From positions 372,001-436,000 of the forward strand of contig JBAWUJ010000065.1 of assembly GCA_037176705.1 (NCBI GenBank): a DNA stretch of 64,000 nt, read 5' to 3'. The notes beneath the pieces were generated by a model. That model had not been told where the DNA came from and searched no databases. It saw only the letters and a list, made by a program, of their open reading frames with translations. Shown piece after piece: positions 12,278-23,092 of this stretch. A program made the position numbers and the translations under genes. The stretch's first letter is position 1. Every line of letters begins with the position of its first letter. Source of the DNA: Molossus alvarezi. Its lineage: Eukaryota; Chordata; Mammalia; Chiroptera; Molossidae.

Positions 12278-14265
12278 GCAGAGTAAATAGGAAGAGAAAT
12301 GTAACCATAATAAATAAAAATTGCAATAAATAAGTACATATCAATAATTGTCTTAAACACAAATAGATTAAACATTCGCATGAAAAGACACAGAGTAGCT
12401 GAATAGATAAGAATGCATAGCTCATATATATATATTGTTCAGAAGGGACCCAACTCACAACAAAAGCCTTACATAGGTAGACAGTAAAGAGATGGGAAAC
12501 TAGAAATGAATTATACAAAAACATGTCTACATATTAAGACTACACAGCATGTTATTAAACAATGAATAGGTTCACAAGGAGATCAAGAAAAAATTAAAAA
12601 CTTCATAGAGACCAATGAAAATGAACACACAACAACACTAAATCAATGGGATTCAATGAAACGAGTCCTGATAGGAAAGTTTACACCATACATGTCTATC
12701 TCAGGAAACTAGATTTTCTAATTGACTATCTCACATCAGAACATTAAAGAACTAGAAAGAAAACAAAACAAACAAACAACAACAAAAACTCAGAGAAAGT
12801 AGATGGAAATGAATAGCAAAGATCAGTACAGAAATAAACAACATGGAGACTAAAAATAATTCAAAAAATGAACAAATGGACAAATTTCTATAAATACATA
12901 ATCCCCCAGCGCTGAACTGGGAAGAGATAGAAAACTTGAACAGACCAATCACAACTATGAAAACTGAAGATATAATCAAGAATCTCCCAGCAAACAAAGG
13001 CCAAGGCTCAGACGGCTTCACAGGGAAGTTATATTGAACATACAAAAAACTAACACCCATTCTTCTCAAACTCTTTCAAAAAATCCCGGAAGACATAACA
13101 CTTTCCAACACACTCTAGGAAGCTAGCATAATCTTAATTCCCAAATCAGATAAAGACATTACAAACAAAAGAAAACTACGGGCCAATATCCCTGATTACC
13201 AAAGATGCCAAAATTCTTAACAAAATATTAGCAAATACATCAAACACATTATTCATTATAATCAAGTGTGTTACACTCCAGGCACTCAAGGATGGTACAA
13301 TATGTGCAAATCAATAAATGTGATACATCGCATAAGCTAAATAAAAGAAAAAACCATATGATCACATCAATGTGGGAATAGGGGGTCTTATTGCAATATA
13401 ATAAAGGTTACAACATACTCAATGGGCAAAAACAAAAAGCATAAATGAGAACAGGACAGGGATGCCACTTATACCACTCTTATTGAACACAGTACTGGAA
13501 GTCTTAGACACAGTAATTAGACAAGAAGAAAAAATAAAAGGGATCCAAACTGGAAAGGAGGAAGTGAAACTGTCATTATATGCAGATGATATAATATGGT
13601 ACATAGAAACCCTAAAGACTCCATCAAAGATCTATTAGACTTAATAAAAGAGTTTGGCAAAGTGACAAGATACAAAATTGATGTCGAGAAATTGATAGCA
13701 TTTTTATACACCAAAGTTGAAATCACAGAAAGAAAAACTAAAAAATCAATTCCATTTACCATCACAGCAAAAAATAAATTAAAATACCTAGGAATAAACT
13801 TCACAGATAACTACATGTCATTGAAATTAGAAGTGGAGGAAGATATTAACAGGTGAAAGCATATACCTTGTTCATGGAATGAAAGAATTAACAAAGCAAT
13901 CTATACATTCAATACAATCCTCACCAAAATAACAGTGACTTACTTCACAGAACTAGAACAAACACTCCAAAAGTTTATATGAAACTAAAGATGACCCCTA
14001 GTAGCCACAGAAATCTTGAAAAAGAAGAAAAAGAAGGGATCACATTACCAGATTTCAGGTTATACCACAAAGCCACTGTAATAAAAATAAGCCTAGTACT
14101 GGCACAGGAACAGGCAGATAGATCAATGCAACAGAACAGAGAAGCCAGAAATTGACCCGAGACAATATGCTCAATTAACTTTTGACAAAGTTGGCTACAA
14201 CATACAGTGGAATCAGGATTGTCTCTTCAATAAACGATTTAGGAAATATTGGGCAGCCAATTGCA

Positions 14266-14290
14266 AATTTATATATATATATATATATAA
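14266..14290. repeat. (AT)n microsatellite inside L1-B ORF2
   Basis: A run of about 11 AT units follows 'cagccaattgcaaattt' and precedes 'aagctagaccaacaa'. Other L1-B copies carry a different simple repeat at this exact element position: an A-run at 58969-58995 and 'aaaaaacacacac' near 30060. Confidence 0.9.
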
Positions 14291-14448
14291 AGCTAGACCA
14301 ACAATTTACACCATACGTGAGAATAAACTCAAAATGGATAAAATATTTAAATGTAACACGTGAATCCATAAAAATTCTAAAAGAAAGTTCAGGCAACAAA
14401 ATTTCAGACATAGAAGAATTTTCACTGATACAACACCTAAGGCAACAG

Positions 14449-14454
<6 letters not shown>

Positions 14455-14484
<30 letters not shown>
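14455..14484. repeat. (AC)15 microsatellite inside L1-B ORF2
   Basis: Fifteen uninterrupted AC units have grown out of the L1 text 'acacatacacacca'. They create a run of Thr-His codons in the 143-codon frame at 14182-14613, which is not a real protein feature. Confidence 0.95.
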
Positions 14485-14489
<5 letters not shown>

Positions 14490-15540
14490 TAACCACTGGG
14501 ACTACATCAAAGTGAAAAGCTTCTGCACAACAAAAGAAACAACCATAAAAATGGAAACGGATCCTACTATGTGGAAGACCATAATTGCCAATGTTGCATC
14601 AGATAAGGATTAATATGTAAATATATAGAGTGCTTATAAAACTCAACCATAGGAAGACTAAGAACCCAATTAAGAAATGGGCAGAGGAACTAAATAGACA
14701 CCTCTCCAAACAGGACATACAAATGGCTAAGAGACATATGAAGAAATGCTCAACATCATTAATCATCAGAGAGAGGCAAATTAAAACAACAATGAGATAT
14801 CACCTCACACCTGTCAGAATGGCTGCCATCAAAAATCATCAAACAACAAATCTTGGAGAGGGTGTGGAGAAAGGGGACTCCAGTACACTGCTGGTGGGAA
14901 TGCAGACTGGTGCAGCCACTATGGAAAACAATGTGGTGTTACCTTAAAAACTTAAAAATTGAACTTCCATTTGACCCAGTGATTCCACGTCTAGGAATAT
15001 ACCGTAAGAAGCCAGAAACACCAATCATAAAGAATATATGTACCCCCATGTTCAGAGCAGCACTATTTACAATGGTTAAGATTTGGAAACAGCCCAAATT
15101 TTTATCAGTAGATGAATGGATAAAAAAGCTGTGGTACATATACACAATGGAGTACTATGCAATTCTAAGAAAGAAAGGTCTCTTATCCTTTGTGACAACA
15201 TGGAGGGACCTGGAAAGTATTATCCTAAGTAAAACAAGCCAAACAGAGATAGGAAAGTATTATATGATATCACTTATCTGTGGAATATAATGAAAGTAAC
15301 AGTCTGAGGAATGGGGTAGTCCCAAAGTCCTTGAAGTGGGGTACAGACTGACAATCCCCACAACAGGGGGAAGTGAGGGAGAGATAAACCCCAGAACTTA
15401 TATGCATGTATGCATGAACAATGGACATGGACCAAAAGCTGGAGAAAGGGCAGGGAGCGAGGGGGAGGAAGAATGATTAGGGGGAAACACAGAAACATCT
15501 AGAACAAAAGTCAATAAATAAATAAATTAATAATAATAAC

Positions 15541-15959
15541 ATAAATAAATTACCATATAGATATAAATATAAATGATATAGATAGATTAGATAGGTAAAC
15601 ACAGATGATATAGATTATGTATAGATATAGATATAGATAGATATAGATATAGATATAGATATAGAGAGATGATATAGATATAGATATAGATGTGGACATC
15701 GATATCGATATATATATAGACATAAACATAAATATAGATAGATATGGGGTGTTTCAGATCATGACCAATGTATACAGAAATGTGGATTTTGAGCTCTTTT
15801 TACCCTGAATTCTCATGTGTCTTCTCTCAGGACCTCAGTTTTCTATTTGTGATTTTATATTTGGGATGTCATGAAGAGATGGAAGAAATCATATGTATTT
15901 ATATTTAGTGATTCAGTATTATTACAAAAATAAAATTTTATAAAACATTAAAGGGAAGG
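15541..15959. repeat. Duplicated interval 'flank1', copy 2
   Basis: A 'gatata/tagata' repeat (15551-15750) is followed by the same unique-looking block ('gtttcagatcatgaccaatg...' to '...aaagggaaggg'), leading directly into an L1-B 5' end. It is nearer to the copy at 60232-60690 than to the one at 10226-10568; both share 'ctctttttaccctgaattctcatgtg' and 'gaagaaatcatatgtatttatatttag'. Confidence 0.87.
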
Positions 15960-18900
15960 GAAAATGGCAGTGGAGTAAATGAAAGCTACCAAACCTCCTC
16001 CGACAACCAAACTGAAACTACAATGAAAATAAAAACACAACATTGGGAAAAACCAACTAAAAACAGCTGAGAGAACCTGTATCACTAAAGACAGAAAGAG
16101 GATGCCAAATTGAGCTTGGTAGAAACTGTAAAGGTGTGATAGAGCAGGCTGGGGGCCAACAAACAATAGCTGAAGGCTACTTTAGCTTAAAGAGCACGGG
16201 TTTTAAATAGCACAAAATCAAGTACATCCATTTACCTTGTGCTCCAGCAGAGGGAAGGCTAACTATAGTGAAAATGGGAGGATAGAGTCTAGGGCTCTTG
16301 GTTCAGAAAAGAAATGGAGGAAAGGACACTGGGAGTTATGCGCTGTTATCAATCCTTCATACAACAGCAGCCACCTTATTCAAGGAGCTTCTTCTCAGAG
16401 CCTTGGGAGAAGCAATGGCCCCTGCCTCAGGAATTCAACACCACCAGGCTGACCTAAAAATGCAAATTGAGGCTCATTACCTTATACTGTCTGACAGAAA
16501 TCAAGTGTCCCACCCTCTGGAAATCCTCTTATACCTAAGGAATTTTTCATACATCTGAGGGCTACAAATTGAGGTTTATCAAGTATGTGAGACGAATGAC
16601 TGTCAGGAAAAAGCTAGAGGATAAATGAACATTTTCTTGGCCTTCCAATCTACCAAGGAAAATAATCCTTGAGAGTAGTGTTTAACACACATTCTTTCAC
16701 ACTTATCCAAACCAGAAAAGGGAGCCACACCAGAAAAACACCAACACCCACAAGGAAAATTGGGCAGGCTCTAAAACCCACTGAGACAGCCACAATGGTG
16801 AAACAAAAAAACAAGTCCCAAATGAAAGAACAAGATATTCTACAGGAGAAGAGATTAGTGAAATGGATTAAATAAGATAGCAGAGCTAAATCAATGGGAT
16901 TCAGTGAAAGTAGTCCTGATAGGGAAGTTTATACCATACATGTCTACCTCAGGAAACTAGAATTTCTAATTGACTATCTTACATCAGAACTTAAAAAAAC
17001 TAGAAACAAACAAACAGAAAAAAACAAAACAAAACAAGAGTAAGTAGTAGGAAATGAACAGCAAAGATCACAGCACAAATAGTCAAAATACAGACTAAAA
17101 ATAATTCAAAAGATGAACAAAAGGACAAATTTCTAGGAATACATAATCTCCCAGAACTGAATGGGGAAGAGATAGAAAACTTGAACAGACCAATCACAAC
17201 TAAGAAAATTGAAGGTATAACCACAAATCTCCCAGCAAACAAAAGCCCAGGCTCGGACAGCTTCATGGGGGAGTTTTACTGAACATTCAAAAAACTAACG
17301 TCCATCCTTCTAAAATTATTTCAAGAAATCCAAGAAGATGGAACGCTTCCAAACACACTCTATGAGGCCAACATAATCGTAATTCCCAAAACAGATAAAG
17401 ACACTACAAACCAAAGAAAACTACAGGCCAATATTCCTGATTAACACACATGCCAAAATTCTTAACAAAATATTAGCAAATCAAATCCAGCAATACATAA
17501 AACACATCATACATCATGACCAAGTGGGTTACATTCCAGGCTCTCAAGATTGGTACAATATGGGCAAATCAATAAATGTGCTACATCGCTTAAACAAAAT
17601 AAAAGATAAAAACCATATGATCATATCAATATATGCTTAAAAAAAAAAAAGTATTCAACAAAATCCTGCACCCATTTCTGATAAAAACGATCAGCAATGT
17701 GGGAATAGAGGGATCATATCACCATATAATAAAAGCCACATATGAAAAACATAGCCAACACCATACTAAATGGACAAAAAAAAGGCATTCCCCTTAATAA
17801 AGAGAACAAGACAGGGATGCCCACTTTTGCCACTCTTATTTAACATAGAACTGGAAGTCTTAGACACAGCAATTAGACATGAAGAAAAAATAAAGGGTAT
17901 CCAAATTGAAAAGGAAGAAGTGAAACTGTCATTATATGTAAATGACATAATATGGTACAAAGAAAACCCTAAAGACTCCAACAAAAATCTACTAGACTTA
18001 ATAAATGAAATTGGCAAAATGGTAGGATGCAAAATTAATGTCAAGAAATTGATGGTATTTTTATACACCAAAGATGAAATCACAGAAAGAAAAACTAAAA
18101 AATCAATTTCATTTACCACCATAGTACAAGAAATTAAAATACCTAGGAATAAACTTCACTAAAGAAGTAAAGTACCTCTTAACAGATGACAACAAATCAT
18201 TACAATCAGAAGTGAAGGGAGATATAAAAAATTGAAAGCATATACCTTGTTCATGGAATGGAAAAATTAACATCATTAAAATGTCCCTACTACCAAAAGC
18301 AATCTATACATTCAATGCAATCCTGACCAAAATACCAACACCTACTACACAGAACTAGAACAAACACTCCAAAAGTTTATATAAAACTAAAAATTACCCC
18401 AGTAGCCACACAAATCTTGAAAAAGAACAAAGGAGGAGGGTCACATTACCAGATTTCAGGTTATACCACAAAGCCACTGTAATAAAAATAAGCCTGGTAC
18501 TGACACAGGAACAGGCACATAGATAAATGCAACAGAATAGAAAACCCAGAAATTGACCCGAGACAATATGCTCAATTAACAATTCACAAAGGTGGGAAGA
18601 ACATACAGTGGAGTCAAGACAGTCTCTTCAATAAATGGTTTTGGAAAAATTGGACTGCTACTTGCAAAATAAAATGAAGCTAGACCACCAATTTACAGCA
18701 TACATCAGAATAAACTTGAAATGGATAAAATACTTAAATGTACCTTGTGAATTTATACAAATCCTAGAAGAAAGTACAGACAACAAATTTTCAGACATAG
18801 AGAGCAGAATTTTCACTGATACAACACTTAAGGCAACAGACACATACACACCAAAAAATAAAAATAAAAATAAAAATAAATCAACACATTGGAGTACATC

Positions 18901-19935
18901 AAACTGAAAAGTGTCTGCACAGCAAAAGAAACAACCATCAAAATGGAAAGAGATCCTACTATCTGGAAGACCATAATCGCCCATGATATAGCAGATAAGG
19001 GTTAATTTCCTAAATATATGAAGTCCTTATAAAACTCAACAATAGGAAGACAAAGAACCCAATTAAGAAATGGGCAGTGGACCTAAATAGATACCTCTCC
19101 AAACAGGACGTACAAATGGCCAAGAGGCATATGAAGAAATGCTCAACATCACTAATCATCAAAGAGATGCAAATTAAAACAACCATGTGGTACCACCTCA
19201 CATCTCTCAGAATGGCCGCCATCAACAAATCATCAAACAAGTGTTGGTGAGGATGTGAAGAAAAGAGGACTCTAGTACACTGTTGGATAGAATCCAGATT
19301 GGTGCAGCCACTGTGGAAAATACAATAATGTTACCTGAAAAAGTAAAAAATTGAATTGCTATTTTATTTAGTGATCTCACTTCTAGGAATATACTCTTAA
19401 ACACCAATCCAAAAGAATATATGTACCCCTATGTTCATAGCTGCACTGTTTACAATAGCTAAGATCTAGAAACAATCCAAGTGTCCATCAGTAGATGAGT
19501 GGATTAAAAATTCCTGGTGCATGTACATAATGGAATACTATGCAGCTGTAAGAAAGAAAAATCTTTCATCCTTTGTGATGGCATGGAAGGGCCTAGAGAA
19601 TATTTTTCTAAGTGAAACAAGCAAATCAAAGAAACACAAATACCACATGATCTCACTTATTTTGTGGAATATAATGAACTAAACAAACTGCTGAACAAAA
19701 TTAACCCAGAAACATAGAAGTGGGGTACAGACTGACAAGTCTCTGAGGAGGGGGTTTTGGGGAAAAGAGATAAATCACAGAACTTACATGCATGTATGCA
19801 TGACCAATGAACATAGACAACAAAGCTGGGGATGTGACAAGGGGAAGGGGAGGAGGTGTCAATGGGGAAAATAAGTGAGAAACATCTGTAACACAAACAA
19901 ATAAAAAATAAACAAATAAAATAATATGAAACAAG
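15960..19935 (+). mobile_element. L1-B copy B2 with a further internal deletion
   Basis: The 5' end 'aaaatggcagtggagtaaat' and the 5'UTR match B1. ORF1 starts at 16797. Near 16884 the text jumps from ORF1 codon ~30 ('gatagcagagct') straight to ORF2 beyond the endonuclease ('aaatcaatgggattcagtg'). That removes sequence equivalent to about 11493-12640 of B1. The reverse-transcriptase region continues, with the motif changed to YVND (Asp lost, near 17940). The element ends in a 3'UTR with an A-rich tail near 19935. The neighbour copy at 60.7 kb lacks this deletion, so the deletion came after the duplication. Confidence 0.85.
18857..18882. repeat. (AAAAT)n short tandem repeat in L1-B
   Basis: Four to five AAAAT-type units lie in the A-rich stretch following 'acacatacacacc' of ORF2. 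This is the same stretch that holds (AC)15 in copy B1. Confidence 0.85.
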
Positions 19936-19959
19936 GAAAGATACCAAAAATTAAATAAA

Positions 19960-21935
19960 TAAATGAATTTGCCAATGTCCCTGATGACATGGTTACAAAA
20001 TCCTCAACAAAATATCAGCAAACCAGTTTCAGCAATACATGAAATCACTTATACCCTGTGATTGACTGAGATTTATTCTGGGGATGCAAAGTTGATAAAA
20101 TATTTGAAAATCAATAAACTTGATAATGAATATAAGCAAGATAAAAAATAAAAATTACACGATCATCTTAAAAAATGCAGAAAACAATCTGACAACATCT
20201 AGCACCCACTTATGAAATAAACTCTCAGAAAAGTGGAAATACAGGGGATATACCTCAAGATAGTAAAGGCATATATGACATACCCATAGCCAACATTATA
20301 ATCAATGGGAAAAAACTGAAAGTGTTTACCTGAAGATTAGAAACAAGAAAGAGATGACCACTTTTACCACTACTGTTCAACATAGCACTGAAACTTGTAG
20401 CCACATCAATCAGACAAAAAGAATAAATAACAAGCATTCATATTAGAAAGAAAGAAGTAAAACTGTCATTATTTGCAGATAACATAATACTGTATATAGA
20501 GAACCCAAAGGATTCCACCAAGTATTTACTAGAACTGATAAAGGAATTTAGTGCAGTAGCAGGATACTAAATAAATACCCAGTAACCAGTTCTGTTGTTA
20601 AACACCAGTCACAAACTATCAGAAGGGAAGCTAAGAAAACAGTCTCGTTTCACAATTGCATTAACAAAATAAAATAGCCCTGGCCGATTTGGCTCAGCGG
20701 TTAAAGCATTGGCCTGCGGTCCCAAGAGCCTGGGTTCAGTTCCTGCTAAGGGTGCATATCTCAGTTGCAGTTTGTCCCTGGCCCTGATTGGTCATGTGGG
20801 TGGCAGCCACTCGATGTGTCCCTTTTACGTCGATGTTTCTCTCTCTCTCTGTTCCTCTCTCTCCCTCTCACTCTACCTGAACAAATAAATGGAGAAATAT
20901 TTTCGGGGAAGGATAAAAAATAAAATAAAGTAACTAAAAAAATAAAATAAAATAAAATAAATAAGGGTATAAAAGACCTGTACTCAGAAACTGTAAGACA
21001 CTTCAAAAAGAAACTGAATACAAATAAGTGAAAGCATATATTAAAATTATGATTAAGAAGATTTTTTACTAACATTTTGTTTAGAGCAAGGAAAACAAAG
21101 GAAAAATAATAATAAATGGCACTACAACAAACTAAACAGTTTCTGAATGGCAAAGAAAGCCAGCATCAAAAAGAAAAGAGAACCCACACTCAAGGAGAAT
21201 GTATTTGCCAAGGATACATCAGATAAGGGGTTAATATCAAGATATATAGAGTACTGATAAAACCCAACTAAAGAAAGACAAACAATCCAATTAAAAATGG
21301 GGATAAAATATGAATAGACCATTCTCCAAACTGGACATACAAATGTCCAAGAGACATACAAAAAAACATTGCTCAATATCACTAGTCATCACAGAGATGC
21401 AAATTAAAATAACTATGAAACATACCTCATATGTGACAGAATGCCTGCCATCAACAAAACTTTAAACAAGTGCTGCTGAGGATGTGGACAAAAGTACACT
21501 GTTGGTGGAGACTCAGACTGCTGCAGCCACTTTGGAAAAGAGTATGGAATTTCCTCAAAACATTCAAAATGGAATTTCATCTGACCCAGATATCCCACTT
21601 CTAGGAATGTATCCTGAAGAGCCTGAAACACCAAACAGAAAAGATATATGTGCCCGTGTGTTCATAGCAGCACTATTTACAAGAGCTAAGATCTGGAAAC
21701 AGCCCAACTGTCCATCAATAGATGGATGGATAAAAAATGTGGTTTCACCAAAGAACTATATGCCCATGTGTCCAACCAATGGACACAGACAATAGTTTGG
21801 GGAAAGCAGGAGTGGGGTGGGAGAGGAAAGGAGGGAGTCAAAGGGGCAAAAATGAGTAACATCCACAGTACTTTCTACAATAAAGATAAAATATAGACTT
21901 AGAGTTTGAGAAATAAGATAAAATAGTGATACTTC
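19960..21935 (+). mobile_element. Older L1 (lineage C1), interrupted by a Ves SINE
   Basis: The sequence enters ORF2 at 'tttgccaatgtccctgatgacatgg' and continues through the reverse-transcriptase core ('ctgtcattatttgcagataacataatactg') to the ORF2 C-terminus and a 3'UTR near 21890. Near 21035 it jumps from 'aagtgaaagcatatatt' to the C-terminal region ('gggcaagg-aaacaaagg' type). The copy at 34.8-37.85 kb shares this deletion. It has many stops. It is more diverged from A copies than they are from each other, which fits an older insertion. Confidence 0.8.
20677..20932 (+). mobile_element. Ves SINE 1
   Basis: Full-length tRNA-derived bat SINE. It has the head 'gccctggccgatttggctcagcggtta' with an A-box-like segment, a B-box-like 'gggttcagttcc', the body 'ggtggcagccactcgatgtgtccc', a (TC)n tract and an 'aaatattttcggggaaggata' tail with an A/T-rich end. 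A-rich L1 text on both sides ('acaaaataaaata' and 'aaaataaaataa') may be a target duplication. It is inserted in L1 C1 in the same orientation. Confidence 0.93.
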
Positions 21936-21942
21936 AGAGAAA

Positions 21943-21953
21943 AAAATGGCGGC
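21943..21953 (+). promoter_or_regulatory. YY1-like site at L1 5' end (A2)
   Basis: The sequence 'aaaatggcggc' lies at the very start of the A2 5'UTR. In human L1, a YY1 site with the core ATGGCGGC near +10 to +20 positions transcription initiation. The same motif is intact at 55559-55570, altered at 3111-3124 (GGTGG) and decayed in L1-B copies. YY1 binding is inferred from sequence only. Confidence 0.55.
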
Positions 21954-22142
21954 GCGGCGGAGTGAATGGAAGCTACACAGACCATCTCTCAGGACCAAAC
22001 TGGAATTACAAGGAAAATAAAGATAAACCATCAGAAATGGGCAACCGAAAGGCAGCTTGGAGGACCACAAAACCAGGGACACTGACTCAATCCTGGTAGG
22101 CTTGTGAGGACAGGAGAGGGGGTTGGGAGCCCATGGTCCTCG

Positions 22143-22445
22143 GCAACCTGGGCTGGAACCTGCAGCGGCCTCAGCTTGGACCTGCAGCCCTGGTTGGTAC
22201 CTGTTGTGGCCTCGGCTGGGACCTGCGGCCCCAGCTGGGAACTGTTGCAGCCTCTGCTGGGACCTGCGGCCCTGGCCTAAGCTGGAACCTGTATTGGTCT
22301 CAGTTGAAACCTATGGCCTCGGCTGTGACCAGCGGCCTCAGGTGGAAGCTGCGACCTTGCCTGGAACCTGTGGCCTAGGCTGGGACCTGCGGCTGCCTTG
22401 GCTTGGACCTGCAGCCTCAGCTGGGTCCTGCGACCTCCTCTGGTT
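22143..22445. repeat. GC-rich minisatellite in the A2 L1 5'UTR
   Basis: About 300 bp of imperfect units read like 'gg(cctc/cctt)ggctgggacctgcggc', repeated a dozen or more times at roughly 20-30 bp spacing. It lies at the 5'UTR position where A1 has only two or three 'agctgggagcagcagcatt' units (3305-3345) and A3 has four 'ggccttggctgtgagcggt' units (55755-55840). The 179-codon frame at 22123-22662 is a by-product of this repeat. Confidence 0.9.
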
Positions 22446-23092
22446 GCTACCCTCTTGGATCGGAGCTGCCGCAGCCTCTCCCACAGGTAGCTGGGAGCAG
22501 AGCCCTCGGGTTAAAATCCCAGGTGGCGCCACAGCAAAAATCCTGGACAGAGGCTACACTGGCAGCAGACACTCACCTTGGGATCCGGCAGAGGGAGAGC
22601 AGATGGGACTGGAACTGTGTGGGTACACTCGGGATATGGAGGATGCTCAGAACTTTTACTGAGTGCAGCCATGCAAGCCTCTGGAAATCTTACTCCTTCC
22701 CAGGGCCTAGAGGAGAGCAGGTGGCTCACCCTGGAAGACTCCACCCCACCAGGTAACCATTGAAATGCTAATTGAGGTCCATTATCAACCAGCATCTGCC
22801 ACACCCTCCTCGGGAAATCCTCTTACACTGAGCACATAAGGGAGATTTTAATTCAAATAAAAAACCAAGGTTCTTGAGGTGAGCACTACAAATAGCATCC
22901 AGGGAAAAAGCTAGAGGATAACTACCATTCCCTGGGCAAGCAACTCAACCGAGGAATGTTAAGACTTGACAGTGGTGTTTAAAGTGGGTCCACCTTCCTC
23001 ATCCAAACCCAGGACAGGGAGCCACAAACAGCAGAACACCAACACCCACAATGAAAATTTGGCAGACTCCAAAGCCCACTGTGATAGCTAAA

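Larger units (their letters stand above)
12320..15290 (+). pseudogene. L1 ORF2 remnant (B1), no ATG, endonuclease missing
   Basis: Where A copies have 'atggcaataaataag', this copy has 'attgcaataaataag' (12320), so the initiator is lost. At about 12498 the text 'gatggga' joins 'aactagaaatgaatta'. In A1 these lie about 520 bp apart (near 5064 and 5587), so the GDFN and SDH active-site segments are absent. By hand the junction looks out of frame. The reverse-transcriptase part keeps YADD at 13579-13590. The C-terminal 145 codons, ending at 15290, are open. An (AC)n expansion lies inside this frame. Confidence 0.8.
10569..15540 (+). mobile_element. L1-B copy B1, endonuclease-deleted
   Basis: The element has a 5' start at 'aacatggtagtggagtaaatg', a 5'UTR to 11398, an ORF1 remnant, an ORF2 remnant lacking its ATG and most of the endonuclease, an ORF2 stop near 15290, and a 3'UTR with an A/T-rich tail near 15540. 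Total length is about 5 kb, shorter than A1 mostly because of the endonuclease deletion near 12498 and smaller losses. The reverse-transcriptase motif reads YADD (13579-13590). The last 145 codons of ORF2 (14853-15290) are open. It sits between two copies of flank1. Confidence 0.88.

Noticed and set aside
12498..12500. In-frame deletion giving a functional endonuclease-less ORF2 protein in L1-B
   Set aside because: By hand, codon phase before and after the junction differs by one base, and every copy also has stops. The frame claim could not be supported.
14182..14613. 143-codon frame with a Thr-His repeat tract
   Set aside because: The tract is the translation of the (AC)15 microsatellite inside decayed L1 ORF2.
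22123..22662. 179-codon open frame with Trp/Ala/Gly-rich repeats, as a candidate novel protein
   Set aside because: It lies in the L1 A2 5'UTR and is produced by the GC-rich minisatellite. An overlapping frame is open too, and sister L1s have no such frame.
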